Shown here in pieces: positions 8,678 through 17,783 of a stretch of DNA of 64,000 nt; position 1 is the stretch's first letter, and each line of letters starts with the position of its first letter. This DNA comes from DAOUBP01 sp964474695. GTDB lineage: Bacteria; Chloroflexota; Anaerolineae; CG2-30-64-16. Position numbers and translations under genes: made by a program. The stretch covers positions 83,211-147,210 of the forward strand of contig CAYYTK010000009.1 of assembly GCA_964474695.1 (NCBI GenBank), written 5' to 3'. The notes below the pieces were generated by a model. That model did no database searches, had not been told where the DNA came from, and worked only from the letters and a program-made list of their open reading frames with translations.

Positions 8678-9955
8678 TCAATAATATGTCTGCGTGAAGG
8701 TCTCGCCCAGGGCAACGCAGCCCTGGCGGCCCGTGCACGCGCTCTTCGTGGCCTCGACATAGAGATCAAAGTTGTGCGAACCGGCATTCGGCAGTTGCGC
8801 GGCAATGCGATACCGGCCTGTGCCCTGCAGAATGAAGCGGTAGGTGCCCGGCGTGTTGCCCACCTTGCCCTCCACCCGGAAATTCTGATCGTTCACCTGC
8901 ATCGTGATGTAGCGGCCAATATGATTCTCGATCACAAGGTACGCCACGTTGGCAGCAGGCCGGGCTGTGGGTGTGGGCGGCGGGACAGGAGCGGTTGCTA
9001 CAGCCACCTTCGCCAAATCGATGGTGATGTTCAACAGCGAGACGGACACCCACGCCTGGCTCTGGCCCGCCAGCTCGATCTTGGCCCACTGGCTGTCGGC
9101 GCTGCGACCGATGATGCGGACGGCATCCCCCTGTTTCAGGGTCGCGACCACCGCGTAAGCGGTGGAGGGGCCGCCGCGCACGTTGAGGGTGGCCGATTTG
9201 ACGGTCGCGTCGCTGCGAGATGCGGGTTTGCGCGGGGTAGCCGTCGCAGTCGGCTTGATCGATTTACGGCTGATGCCGCCGCCCTGGCTGCCCGCCTTCG
9301 TCCACAGCCAAAGGTTATCGAAGGCGATCTCCACGTCCGCCTCAGCGTTGGTTCCTGCCAGCAGAGCTATCGCGCCTGCGGCGAAGGAGTCATCCTGCAC
9401 CCGGGTCAACTCCTCGTTGTTGATGTACAGCGCCATCTCGTTCCCCACTGCGAGCAGGCCCAGGCGATTCTCGCCCCCTGCCCCGGTCTCGATGGCGTCA
9501 GTCGACTCCCAATCCACCAACGAGGACCACTCATCGTCGACGTATCTGCCCAGGCTGTATGCACCGTCGCTGCTGATCATGAACAGGTAGAAATTTTCGG
9601 AGTCCTCCATCCGAAAAATGACCCCCAAGGCGTTGTCCACCGGCCCGGCAACGTGCGCTGTGTCGACCTCCAGATAGAAGTCTTCATAGTCGCCGTCCAG
9701 GGTGGACCAGCGCATCAGGTCCGCCTCATCGACGCGAATCGTCAGCACGCCGCCGGCAATGCTGCGTGCGGCGGTTCTGCCGGTGTCGAGCGTCCAGAGA
9801 TCCGAGGCTTCTCGAAACGCCTCACGGAAGGACGGCGCGCCCAAACGCCAGTCGGCCGGGTCAGGGCCGGCACCCTGGGCCGCGGCGGAACTCACAGGGA
9901 GAAGCAAAACCAGGACGGCAAACAGGCTGAACCAGCGAGACAGGAAGCGGGACAT
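8678..9955 (-). CDS. Secreted protein with LamG-like and bacterial SH3 domains
   Basis: 425 residues. Signal peptide 1-27 ('WFSLFAVLVLLLPVSSAAAQ'), a beta-rich concanavalin-like domain (about 40-205, 'YYxxVxxDxxYSLGRY'-type pattern), a basic Ser/Thr/Pro linker with 'KPTATATPRK', an SH3b domain (about 235-300, 'LNVRGGPSTAYAVVATL') and a C-terminal beta domain with a Cys pair. A TTG at 9979 extends the frame, but the ATG at 9955 has AAAGGAG nine bases upstream and starts the signal peptide. Likely binds glycans or the cell wall; no catalytic motif seen. Confidence 0.85.
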   Translation of the reverse strand: MSRFLSRWFSLFAVLVLLLPVSSAAAQGAGPDPADWRLGAPSFREAFREASDLWTLDTGRTAARSIAGGVLTIRVDEADLMRWSTLDGDYEDFYLEVDTAHVAGPVDNALGVIFRMEDSENFYLFMISSDGAYSLGRYVDDEWSSLVDWESTDAIETGAGGENRLGLLAVGNEMALYINNEELTRVQDDSFAAGAIALLAGTNAEADVEIAFDNLWLWTKAGSQGGGISRKSIKPTATATPRKPASRSDATVKSATLNVRGGPSTAYAVVATLKQGDAVRIIGRSADSQWAKIELAGQSQAWVSVSLLNITIDLAKVAVATAPVPPPTPTARPAANVAYLVIENHIGRYITMQVNDQNFRVEGKVGNTPGTYRFILQGTGRYRIAAQLPNAGSHNFDLYVEATKSACTGRQGCVALGETFTQTYY

Positions 9956-10001
9956 CGGGCTCACTCCTTTCCGGGTCAAATTGACTTACAGTGACGGGAG
10001 T

Positions 10002-10030
10002 ATTATAGCCCAACAGATTGCAGGGTTCAA
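10002..10030 (-). promoter_or_regulatory. Sigma-70-type promoter for the secreted SH3b protein
   Basis: On the minus strand TTGAAC (10030-10025), a 17-base spacer and TATAAT (10007-10002) lie about 46 bases before the ATG at 9955. Near-consensus and correctly spaced. Confidence 0.75.
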
Positions 10031-10126
10031 GTGCCGAGTTTCCAGCGAACACGTTTCACATTTAGGCAGAGCGAGCAGAGCTGAAGTCTGCCCCCAAACC
10101 AAGATACACTCCTGCTTCCAGCCGGC

Positions 10127-10155
10127 GTGACAATCTCCCGGAACACAGGTAGAAT
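10127..10155 (+). promoter_or_regulatory. Sigma-70-type promoter for the methyltransferase gene
   Basis: GTGACA at 10127-10132, a 17-base spacer and TAGAAT at 10150-10155, 20 bases before the ATG at 10176. The AAGGAGG ribosome-binding site lies between the predicted start of transcription and the ATG. Confidence 0.6.
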
Positions 10156-10175
10156 AGCACCAAGGAGGTGTTCCA

Positions 10176-10853
10176 ATGCTACGAGCCGCTATCCGCTTCC
10201 TTCTGATGCTCCTCATCCTGTGCGGGGTGCTCTTCCTAGCCGCGGGCACCCTCAACTGGCCGATGGGCTGGGTCTACGTCGCGCTCACCCTGTTCGCCAC
10301 GCTCGCCAGCCGCCTGCTGGCGCTCCGCCGCCACCCCGATCTGCTGAAAGAGCGCGCGAGTTTCGCCGAAAAACGAAACGCCAAGCCGTGGGACGCGGCG
10401 CTGGTGCAACTCGTCGCGGTCATCGGCCCGGCGATCACCCAGATCGTGGCCGGGCTGAACTACCGCTTCGGCTGGCCGCCCGCGATCCCTCTCTGGCTGG
10501 CGCTGGTCGCGCTCGTGCTGGTGATAGCCGGCTGGGCGATCGGCACGTGGGCGATGGTAACCAACCGCTTCTTCTCCGCGGTGGTGCGCATCCAGACCGA
10601 CCGCGGGCACACGGTGGTCGCTGATGGGCCCTACCGCTGGGTGCGCCACCCGGCCTACGCGGGCGGCGTAATCGCTAACCTGGCCGTGCCCCTCATGCTC
10701 GGCTCCGCCTGGGCGCTGATCCCCGGCGTGCTGACGGCCGGCCTCACCGTGCTGCGCACCAGCCTGGAGGACCGCACCCTGCAAGCCGAGCTGCCCGGCT
10801 ACGCCGACTACACGCAGCGGACACGCTACCGCCTGCTGCCTGGGGTGTGGTGA
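10176..10853 (+). CDS. Isoprenylcysteine carboxyl methyltransferase-like membrane protein
   Basis: 225 residues with about five membrane helices (for example 'FLLMLLILCGVLFLAAGTL' and 'LWLALVALVLVIAGWAIG'). The C-terminal signature 'GPYRWVRHPAYAGG' (R-x-x-RHP-x-Y) is the SAM-binding/catalytic motif of the ICMT/phospholipid methyltransferase family, followed by 'LEDRTLQAELPGYADY'. AAGGAGG precedes the start. Bacterial members act on unknown small or lipid substrates. Monocistronic between its own promoter and a repeat-rich gap. Confidence 0.85.
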   Translation: MLRAAIRFLLMLLILCGVLFLAAGTLNWPMGWVYVALTLFATLASRLLALRRHPDLLKERASFAEKRNAKPWDAALVQLVAVIGPAITQIVAGLNYRFGWPPAIPLWLALVALVLVIAGWAIGTWAMVTNRFFSAVVRIQTDRGHTVVADGPYRWVRHPAYAGGVIANLAVPLMLGSAWALIPGVLTAGLTVLRTSLEDRTLQAELPGYADYTQRTRYRLLPGVW

Positions 10854-10863
10854 AGACAAACAC

Positions 10864-11009
10864 TGTCATTGCGAGTGTCCCATCCCGCCGCGGCAGGATG
10901 CGGCGACCTGCGGGTCGTGGCAAGAGACTCTCTCGCTGTCATCCTGAGCGGGTTAGCCACTCAAAGTCAGTTGCGGCGAGACCCCAGCGAAGGATCTCGG
11001 CTTCACCCG
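10864..11009. repeat. Degenerate dispersed palindromic repeat in intergenic gap
   Basis: The gap after the methyltransferase carries a 'TGTCATTGCGAG' start and, near 10938-11009, 'GTCATCCTGAGCGG' followed by 'CCAGCGAAGGATCTCGG'. The same core recurs at 22149-22284 and 60436-60493. The remaining 140 bases up to 11151 hold no gene or clear promoter that I can see. Confidence 0.6.
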
Positions 11010-11151
11010 ATTTGCATTTTCCCGAAATTGATACTAAAACCGGGAATATAGTCCCAAGATTCGCAGTACAACCCGGATAACTACCTGGAGTTTGCACTTG
11101 GGAAAGTATAAGTCCCCACATCCCATAACCTGACCCGGAAAGGCGGCGGAC

Positions 11152-14100
11152 ATGGCGCGTGACGAGGCATATCGCAAAGCAGAACAGAAAATCGAAGCGG
11201 CGCGGCGCTCGAGGGCAACCAAACTCGATCTGTACAGCATGGGCCTTTCCGAGCTGCCGGAGTCGCTGGGCCAGCTCATGCAGTTGCAGTCGCTGGATCT
11301 CCATAGCAACCAACTGACGGTGCTGCCGGAGTCGCTGGGGCAGCTCACGCAGTTGCAGTCGCTGGATCTCTCCCACAACCAACTGACGGCGCTGCCAGAG
11401 TGGATGGGCCAACTCACGCAACTGCAGTCGCTTGATCTCTCCCACAACCAACTGGCGGCGCTGCCCGAGTGGCTGGGCTGGCTCACACAGTTGCAGTCGC
11501 TCGATCTCTACGGAAACCAGTTAACGGCACTGCCAGAATCTATGGAGCGACTCACTCAGTTGCACACACTGAATATCGGTCATATCCCTCTGAAGGGATT
11601 TCCTAAAGACCTAGGAAGGCTTACGCAACTGCAAAAATTGGTGCTGTCTGACTATCCACTTGGAACACTGCCAGAATGCTTGAGTCAGCTTAGACAATTG
11701 CGAGGGCTGTATCTCAATACCAACAACCTATACGAGCTTCCAGAGTGGCTGGGGCAATTCGAGCAATTACAGAACTTGCAACTTGTCAATAACGCCCTAG
11801 TAGATCTTCCTCCCTCCCTCGTTCAGCTCAAGCAGTTGGGGGAGCTCCGCCTCAACGACAACCCCCTCAACCCCGAACTCGCCGCCGCCTACAAACAAGG
11901 CATTGACGCGGTCAAAGCCTATCTGCGCGCCAAGGCCGAAGCGCCGATTACGCTCCACGAGGCCAAGCTCATTCTGGTCGGCGAGGGGGAGGTGGGCAAA
12001 AGCTGCCTGCTCGGCGCGCTGCGCGGGGACCCGTGGGAGGAGGGCCGGCCGACCACGCACGGCATCGAGATCAAGCCCGTCATCGTGGCCAGCCCCGACG
12101 GCAAAACGGAGATCACCCTCAACGGCTGGGACTTCGGCGGGCAGCGCGTCTACCGCCCCACGCACCAGTTGTTCTTCAGCGCGCCCGCGGTTTACCTGGT
12201 GGTCTGGAAGCCGCGCGAGGGCCCACAGCAGGGCTTCGTTCGGGAGTGGATCCAGCTCATCGTGCGCCGCGAGCCTACCGCCAAGATCCTGGTCGTCGCC
12301 ACGCACGGCGGCCCGCAGCAGCGCCAGCCCGACATCGACCGCCAGGAGCTGTGGGACCTCTTCGGCCGGGACACGGTGCTCGATTTCTTCTTCGTCGAAA
12401 GCAAGCCGGACGCACAGGGGGTGCGCCGCGGGGTCGAGGAGCTCAAATGTGCGATCGCGGCCGTCGCCGCGAGCCTGCCCGAGGTGGGGCGCTCCGTGCC
12501 CAAGAGCTTCCAGGAGACGTGGCAGGCGCTGCAGGAGGCCGGCGCAGCCTACCTGCCGCTGGAGCGCGTGCTGGCCATCTGCCGCGAGCACAAGATGGAC
12601 GACGAGCTGGCGCGGCTCTTCGTGACCATCTCCCACAAGCTCGGCCATCTCATCCACTACGAGCACGACCCTGCCTTGCGCGACATCGTGGTGCTCAAGC
12701 CCGACTGGCTCGCCACCGCCATCAGCTTCGTGCTGGACGATGAGGTCACGCGCAGCGCGCACGGCTTGGTGCGGCTCTCCCGCCTGGGCCGGCTGTGGGA
12801 TGACCCGACCCGGCCCGCGGAGACGCGCTATCCGGCCGATCTCCACCCGATCTTCCTTCGCCTGATGGAGCGCTTCGACCTCTCCTACCGGGTGACGGAC
12901 CCCACGGCCAGGAATGACACAGACCCGCTGAGTTTGATCGCCCAGCTCGTCCCCGACATGCGCCCCGGCAACCTGGACGCGGCCTGGCTGCCCGCGCCGA
13001 CCACAGGCGACCTGCAGCAGACCCAGATCTGCCGCATCGTGGACGCGCAGAACGGCGGCTCCGCCGCGGCCGAAGGGCTGTTCTTCCAGATGATCGTCCG
13101 CCTGCACAAGTACTCGCTCGGCCGCGCGGACTACAACGACAGCGTCCACTGGCAGCGTGGGCTGGTGCTGGATCATGCCTACAACGGCCGCGCGCTGCTG
13201 GAGCACCGGGGCAACGACGTGCACATCACCGTGCGCGCACCGTACCCGGAACGGTTCCTGGCCATGCTGACGGAGGAAGCCAAGTACCTGGTGGAAAGCT
13301 TCTGGGAGGGGCTGCGCTGCAGCGTCATGGTTCCCTGTATCGAGCCATGCGGCGCCAACAAGCCTGGTAGTGGTCTTTATGATGTGAAGAGCTTAATCGA
13401 AAGCAAGAAAGAGGGATTCCCCAAGTTCCCTTGCCCGACCTGCAACAGATGGCAGGACATCAACTGTCTGCTGCGGAACGCGCCAGCGGCCACGCAGCCC
13501 TTCTCGGCAGATGCACTGTTGGCAGAACTCGCCACCATCAAGGGCCAATTGGATAGAGTGGACGCCAACACCAGCCGCGTCCTCAGCCGCATCGACGAGA
13601 AGTACGCCGAGTTCCTCAAGGTCTACACCGACGAAGCCAAGGAAGGCCCGCGACTCTTCAGCCTCGTGCCCGTCGACCGCAGCGGCTTCGATCCGCGCAG
13701 GTGGGTGCGCGCCAGTTTCCGCCTGATCTTGTGGTGCGAGCACTCTCATCTGCCATTGCCCATGCTGAACGCGGATAAGGGAGAGAGAGAAAAGAAGAAG
13801 GGGGTCTACGAGATTGAGCTCGACCGCGAGTGGTTCAAGAGGGCCGCGCCGTTCCTGAAGGTGGCGACCGGCACGCTGAGCCTCATCCTGCCCGTGGCCG
13901 CGTCCGGGATCAAGCTGGCGCTCGACGAGGCCGCGTACAAGGCCATTGAGGAGCAGCTCGACTTCGGCAAGAACGTGATCGACGCGGCCCTGGGCGAGGG
14001 GGGCAAGATCGGCGGGCGATTGGATGGGGGAAAGCGAATCCGCCCGGCTGGGGCGGGGGGAGGCGATCCGCGCCGAGGGTGCGACCCTGCGCGAGATCCA

Positions 14101-14206
14101 GGCGATTCTCCAGGCCAAGGACCCCGGCTTCGGCGGCCTGGTGCGCGTGATGAACAAGCGCCAGGAGTTCCTGTGGGTGCATCCGCAGTTCGAGAAGGAA
14201 TACTAA
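11152..14206 (+). CDS. LRR-ROC-COR (Roco) GTPase with C-terminal frameshift
   Basis: About 1017 residues after correction. Leucine-rich repeats at about 20-250 (23-residue 'LPEWMGQLTQLQSLDLSHNQ' type), ROC GTPase at about 265-440 with P-loop GEGEVGKS, G3 DFGGQ and a G4-like 'ATHGG' replacing NKxD, COR domain at about 450-640, a Cys cluster ('CIEPC', 'CPTC') near 725-765, a short coiled coil and a C-terminal module. The reading frame shifts by one at the G-run 14026-14030: continuing straight gives a basic low-complexity tail ending at 14211, while the other frame encodes 'REIQAILQAKDPGFGGL' and 'FLWVHPQF' ending at 14206, as expected for bacterial Roco tails. Signalling role unknown. Confidence 0.85.
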
Positions 14207-14342
14207 AGTAGGGGCGATGCATTCCCAGGCGAATCGTGGTTTGCCAGGGATTTGCTTCTGACGGAAAAGCTTGCGTTGTGGCGGTTCGTGGATGGAATGC
14301 ATCGCCCCTACCGCATTTCGCAGTGCGAGAGGGAATACTAAA
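14185..14342. repeat. Palindromic element flanked by a 23-bp imperfect direct repeat
   Basis: Arms GTAGGGGCGATGCATTCC (14208-14225) and GGAATGCATCGCCCCTAC (14294-14311) are perfectly complementary across 68 bases. Outside them are two 23-base copies (14185-14207 and 14320-14342) with two mismatches. The left copy is the end of the Roco gene including its stop codon; the right copy provides the leader of the next gene. This looks like insertion with duplication of target sequence. No transposase is encoded. Confidence 0.7.
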
Positions 14343-15097
14343 TGAAAGAACAACTCATCGCCAGGCTGGAAGACGCCGGCATCCCAGCGGAGCTAAAAGG
14401 CGCGCTGGAAGACCTGCTCCACGCGATCGCCCTGCTCTGGCCGGAGCTGTCCCCCATGCAGCAGCGGCGCATCCGTTACCGGCTAGATCGGGTCATCACC
14501 GAGGCGGTCGATCCGTCCACGGAGACGCATTGGTGGGAGGTTTACCTCGACCTTACCGCCAAGATCGCACAGGAGCACGGCGCGACGGGAGAGCCGGTCA
14601 CGGCGGCGATCGGGCGGCTGCTCCCACTGCTGGCCGCGCACCTGGGGCCGTATGACGAGGTCACCCTGCAGCCGATCACCGAGGACACCGTCTGGGGCAT
14701 CTGCCAGCTCAGCGACACCCTGACGGAGCCGCGCAAGTACTTCGTCGCGACCAACGCGGTCTCTCTCGCGCAGGCGCATTTCAACAAGCACGCCTGGTTC
14801 CGCGCCATTTATGCGGGCAAAGCGCCTGTCGGCTTCATGATGATCGTGGATGACGACGGGACGCCCGAGTACTTCCTGTGGCGGTTCATGATTGCAGGGC
14901 CCTACCAGGGCCGCGGTTACGGCCGCCAGGCCATTCAACGGCTGGTGGAGTACGTCAGGACTCGCCCCGCCGCCAGCGAGCTGCTCGTGAGCTGCGGCGA
15001 AGGGCAGGGCAGCCCCAAGGAGTTTTACCTGAAGCAGGGGTTCGTGCCCACCGGTGAGATGGAAGATGATGAAACGGTGCTGCGGCTGGCGCTGTAG
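14342..15097 (+). CDS. GNAT N-acetyltransferase with conserved N-terminal domain
   Basis: 251 residues. An N-terminal helical/alpha-beta region of about 95 residues without a recognised family is followed by a spermidine/diamine-type GNAT domain (about 100-250). It has 'LTEPRKYFVATNAVSLAQA', 'KAPVGFMMI' and the acetyl-CoA loop 'PYQGRGYGRQAIQRL', ending 'PKEFYLKQGFVPTGE'. A close paralogue is at 36756. The ATG lies in the right copy of the 23-bp repeat, and AGAGGG about eight bases before it is the probable ribosome-binding site. Confidence 0.88.
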   Translation: MKEQLIARLEDAGIPAELKGALEDLLHAIALLWPELSPMQQRRIRYRLDRVITEAVDPSTETHWWEVYLDLTAKIAQEHGATGEPVTAAIGRLLPLLAAHLGPYDEVTLQPITEDTVWGICQLSDTLTEPRKYFVATNAVSLAQAHFNKHAWFRAIYAGKAPVGFMMIVDDDGTPEYFLWRFMIAGPYQGRGYGRQAIQRLVEYVRTRPAASELLVSCGEGQGSPKEFYLKQGFVPTGEMEDDETVLRLAL

Positions 15098-15129
15098 ACG
15101 CCGGCAAGGCCCATCAGAATGAGAGGTAC

Positions 15130-16317
15130 ATGATGCCCGAAACGACTATCCGCCGCCTCGAAGGCCTCGAGAAGCTCGATCCCATGTACAGCCTCACCTC
15201 GTACGCGCTGGACGCCTCGCCGCCGCTGCGGGACAAGGAGGAGTGGAAGGCGATCGTCGGGTCGCGAGAAGGGGTGATCACCATGGTGCTGTTCGAGGAT
15301 GCCGCACCGGCGTCCTGCGCCTCGAGCACGGCCATGGTCCAAAATGTGCGCGGCAAGCTGTTCGACGCCAACGGCGTCTGGGGCGTGGCGACCGGGCCTT
15401 CCGCGCGACGCCGCGGCTACTGCCGCCGGACGATCGCAGCACTGCTCGCCGCGGGCCGCGCGGAAGGCCAGGCGTTCTCAAACCTCTACCCGTTCCGCGA
15501 ATCGTTCTACGAGCGCCTCGGCTACGTCGCCTTCCCCCAGACCCGCATCGCGAGGTTTGCGCCGGCCGCGCTGGCCCCGCTGCTGCGCCGCGACCTGGGC
15601 GGCCGGATCGAGCTGAGCCTGATCGGTGACGCCTACGACGCCTATCGCGACACCCTGGCGCGCGTGCGAGCCCGCACGCACGGCATGGGTATCTTCGTCC
15701 ACGCCGACCGGGCCTCCGCAGCACACAACCGCTATTGGCTGGCGCAGGCGGTGGTCGAGAGGCAGACGGCCGGGCTGATGCTGTACGACCTCAAGGGGGA
15801 TGGGCCGACCAAGTTCCTGTTCCGCGCCGTCCGCTTCTACTACGACTCGGCCCTGGCCCGCGGCCTGCTGCTGCAATGGATCGCCCGCCACGTGGACCAG
15901 GCGGATCGCGTCGAGCTGTGGCTGGCGCCGGACGAGCAGCCGGAAACATGGCTGGCCGACCTGGGAGCCAGGACGGAGTCCGACCCCCTGGCGCCCCTGG
16001 GCCGTGTGCTCGATGTGGCGCGGATCGGGGGGATGCCGGTGGGACCAGGGCGCTTCACTGCCAGGATCGCCGATCCCATCTGCCCGTGGAACGAGGGGGT
16101 CTGGCGGTTCGAGGCGACGGACGGCGTGCTGCGCGTCGCACCCGACGCGCAGCCGGAGTGTGACCTGACGATCCAGGGGCTGGCCGCGCTGGTCTACGGC
16201 GCCTACGACCCCGGCGAAATTGCGCTGCGCGGCTGGGGCGACCCTCCGCCTGACGTGCAGGCGGCCATGCAGGCGATGTTCCCGCGTCAAACCCCTTACC
16301 TGCACGAGCGGTTCTAA
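15130..16317 (+). CDS. Eis-like GNAT acetyltransferase
   Basis: 395 residues with the three-part Eis architecture: GNAT core 1 (about 5-140) with 'GVATGPSARRRGYCRRTIAAL' and 'LYPFRESFYERLGY', a second degenerate GNAT core (about 150-285) and a C-terminal SCP2-like domain (about 295-395). Eis-family enzymes acetylate aminoglycosides or lysines; substrate here unknown. ATGs at 15130 and 15133 are both possible; GAGAGG is closer to optimal for the second. Its TAA interlocks with the stop of the convergent kinase gene (shared bases 16314-16317). Confidence 0.88.
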   Translation: MMPETTIRRLEGLEKLDPMYSLTSYALDASPPLRDKEEWKAIVGSREGVITMVLFEDAAPASCASSTAMVQNVRGKLFDANGVWGVATGPSARRRGYCRRTIAALLAAGRAEGQAFSNLYPFRESFYERLGYVAFPQTRIARFAPAALAPLLRRDLGGRIELSLIGDAYDAYRDTLARVRARTHGMGIFVHADRASAAHNRYWLAQAVVERQTAGLMLYDLKGDGPTKFLFRAVRFYYDSALARGLLLQWIARHVDQADRVELWLAPDEQPETWLADLGARTESDPLAPLGRVLDVARIGGMPVGPGRFTARIADPICPWNEGVWRFEATDGVLRVAPDAQPECDLTIQGLAALVYGAYDPGEIALRGWGDPPPDVQAAMQAMFPRQTPYLHERF

Positions 16318-17525
16318 TCGCCCGGGGGTGTCCCCTTTTCCCGCCTGGGCCAGCCCGCAGTGATGCGCGCCCAGGTCTCATCCCAGGTGCGGATCCCCGA
16401 GAGCGCGTCCGCGGCCTCCACGTTGCATGCGCCCACCGCGGCTGCTGCGGTCAGCGCATCCTCAGGCCCCAGCCCGCGCAGCAGCCCGGCGAGGAACCCC
16501 GCGATCGCCGCATCGCCCGCGCCGGTCGCACCGACCACCCCCACCTCGAACGCCGGCGCCCACAGCTCGCGGTCGGCCCAGGCGGCCGGATCGGCCGGCC
16601 GGCCGCGGCCCAGCGCAGACAGCGCTGCACGGTCCGCAGTGCGCAGGTAGACGCCCCGCTCCCCCAGCTTGATGAGCACGATCTTCGCGCCCCATGTCAT
16701 GAGTTGCTCCGCCAGGCCGGCGAGCAGGCCGGGGGTGATCGGGATCGCGCCGGGGCTGGGAGACCCAGGGCTGGGAGACCCAGCCCCTACGGCCTTCATG
16801 CGGTCGTAGTCGGGGCGGCGGAGCATGAAGAGGAGCTCGTCGATGCTGGGCGCGCAGATATCCACCCAGGGCAGGGCCGCGCGAAGAACGGTGGGCCAGT
16901 CTGCGCGGCCTGCGTCCGACGCGGGGTCAGGCAGCGACAGGTCGAGCGAGGTGGTGCATCCGCCCTGTCGGGCGGCGCCGGCAGGGCCGGCGGCCTTCAC
17001 CCGGCGGAACATCTCCGCCAAATTGCGGCCCCCGCCCTCGTACATCGGCCGCGACAGGGGCGGATAGCCGAAGTGGAACAGCCGGGCCTGCGCGGCGAGG
17101 TCATCGCTCACCATGTCGGACGTAAAGGTGTCATTGATGCTGATGTGGCTGAGCAGGATGCGGTCAACCCCCGGCACGTTGATGACCACGGTGTACGCGG
17201 AGGCGGCTGCCGGGTCAATCACGATGCCGTCGGTCAGCCCTGCGCCATGGGCCGCTACGATGTGCGTGATCGCGGCCCCAAACTGGTCACCCCCTACCTT
17301 GCCCAGCAGCCGGGTTGCGATGCCCAATTTGTGCAGCGCCAGCCCGGTGTTCGAGACCGCACCGCCGGTGGACAACGCGGCAGGCCCCACCGTGCTGAGC
17401 TTGCCAGGCGTCATCAGGCTGACCAGCGCGGCAGAACCCGCTTCTGACCCGGGCGGAATCTCCGGGATGATGTCGAGACATAAGTGGCCGGCAACGATGG
17501 CATCGAAGGTGGCGTGGGTGGGCAT
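16314..17525 (-). CDS. PfkB-family carbohydrate kinase
   Basis: 403 residues, longer than the usual 300-330. N-terminal signature 'STGGAVSNTGLALHKLG', sugar-binding strands, and the C-terminal anion hole/catalytic motif 'GATGAGDAAIAG' (catalytic Asp; the usual final Phe is Ala). Substrate sugar cannot be assigned. Two insertions relative to typical members are Gly/Ala/Pro/Ser-rich: one near residue 180 ('AGPAGAARQGG') and one near 250 ('AGSPSPGSPSPG') encoded by a palindromic repeat. GGAGGG lies 10 bases before the ATG. Convergent with the Eis-like gene. Confidence 0.88.
   Translation of the reverse strand: MPTHATFDAIVAGHLCLDIIPEIPPGSEAGSAALVSLMTPGKLSTVGPAALSTGGAVSNTGLALHKLGIATRLLGKVGGDQFGAAITHIVAAHGAGLTDGIVIDPAAASAYTVVINVPGVDRILLSHISINDTFTSDMVSDDLAAQARLFHFGYPPLSRPMYEGGGRNLAEMFRRVKAAGPAGAARQGGCTTSLDLSLPDPASDAGRADWPTVLRAALPWVDICAPSIDELLFMLRRPDYDRMKAVGAGSPSPGSPSPGAIPITPGLLAGLAEQLMTWGAKIVLIKLGERGVYLRTADRAALSALGRGRPADPAAWADRELWAPAFEVGVVGATGAGDAAIAGFLAGLLRGLGPEDALTAAAAVGACNVEAADALSGIRTWDETWARITAGWPRREKGTPPGD
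16752..16787. repeat. Palindromic repeat inside the PfkB kinase gene
   Basis: Two CTGGGagacCCAG hairpins in tandem, enclosed by GGGGCTGGG and CCCAGCCCC arms. Translated on the minus strand it supplies a Ser-Pro-Gly insert in the kinase without breaking the frame. Confidence 0.65.
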
Positions 17526-17608
17526 GGAATGAAGCCCTCCGTGGTGCGTGTTGGACGGATTATACCACTAAACTGCTGCAATGGGCGAGGCTGGCGCGTA
17601 TTGTCCAC

Positions 17609-17668
17609 CTGTCCAATGCCCATACCCCCCACCTGGCCGATGCCGTGGGGGTGGGGTTGCGGTATGGT
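17609..17668 (+). promoter_or_regulatory. Recurrent 60-bp promoter module, copy 2
   Basis: Distal CTGTCCAAT 17609-17617, proximal CTGGCCGAT 17633-17641, hairpin arms CCCCCAC (17626-17632) and GTGGGGG (17645-17651), ATGCCG 17640-17645, a 17-base spacer and -10 TATGGT 17663-17668. A GTG at 17676, 7 bases after the -10, is in frame with the CPBP protease gene. Confidence 0.72.
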
Positions 17669-17683
17669 GGTATGAGTGAAGGT

Positions 17684-17760
17684 GCAACGGATGGCAGCGG
17701 ATAAACGGATAGCACCCTCGCTTCATCCGTATATCCACAAATCCGGAGGCCATCCGTTGC
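17684..17760. repeat. Inverted repeat in the leader of the CPBP gene
   Basis: GCAACGGATGGC at 17684-17695 and GCCATCCGTTGC at 17749-17760 are perfect 12-bp arms, with further imperfect pairing inside. It would fold in the mRNA between the module -10 and the ribosome-binding site GGAGGAGG at 17771, so it could influence translation or simply be a repeat insertion. Confidence 0.5.
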
Positions 17761-17783
17761 CGCACTGTTCGGAGGAGGCTGCC

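Noticed and set aside
8630..9994. Long open frame (454 codons) antisense to the secreted SH3b gene; similar long antisense frames at 414-1745, 1684-3243 and 22601-23407
   Set aside because: They are Arg/His/Gln-rich with no domain pattern and lie opposite genes with signal peptides, motifs and good ribosome-binding sites. Such frames are expected opposite GC-rich genes.
14020..14035. Programmed ribosomal frameshift in the Roco gene
   Set aside because: There is no slippery heptamer of the X-XXY-YYZ type with a following structure. A G-run length change is enough.
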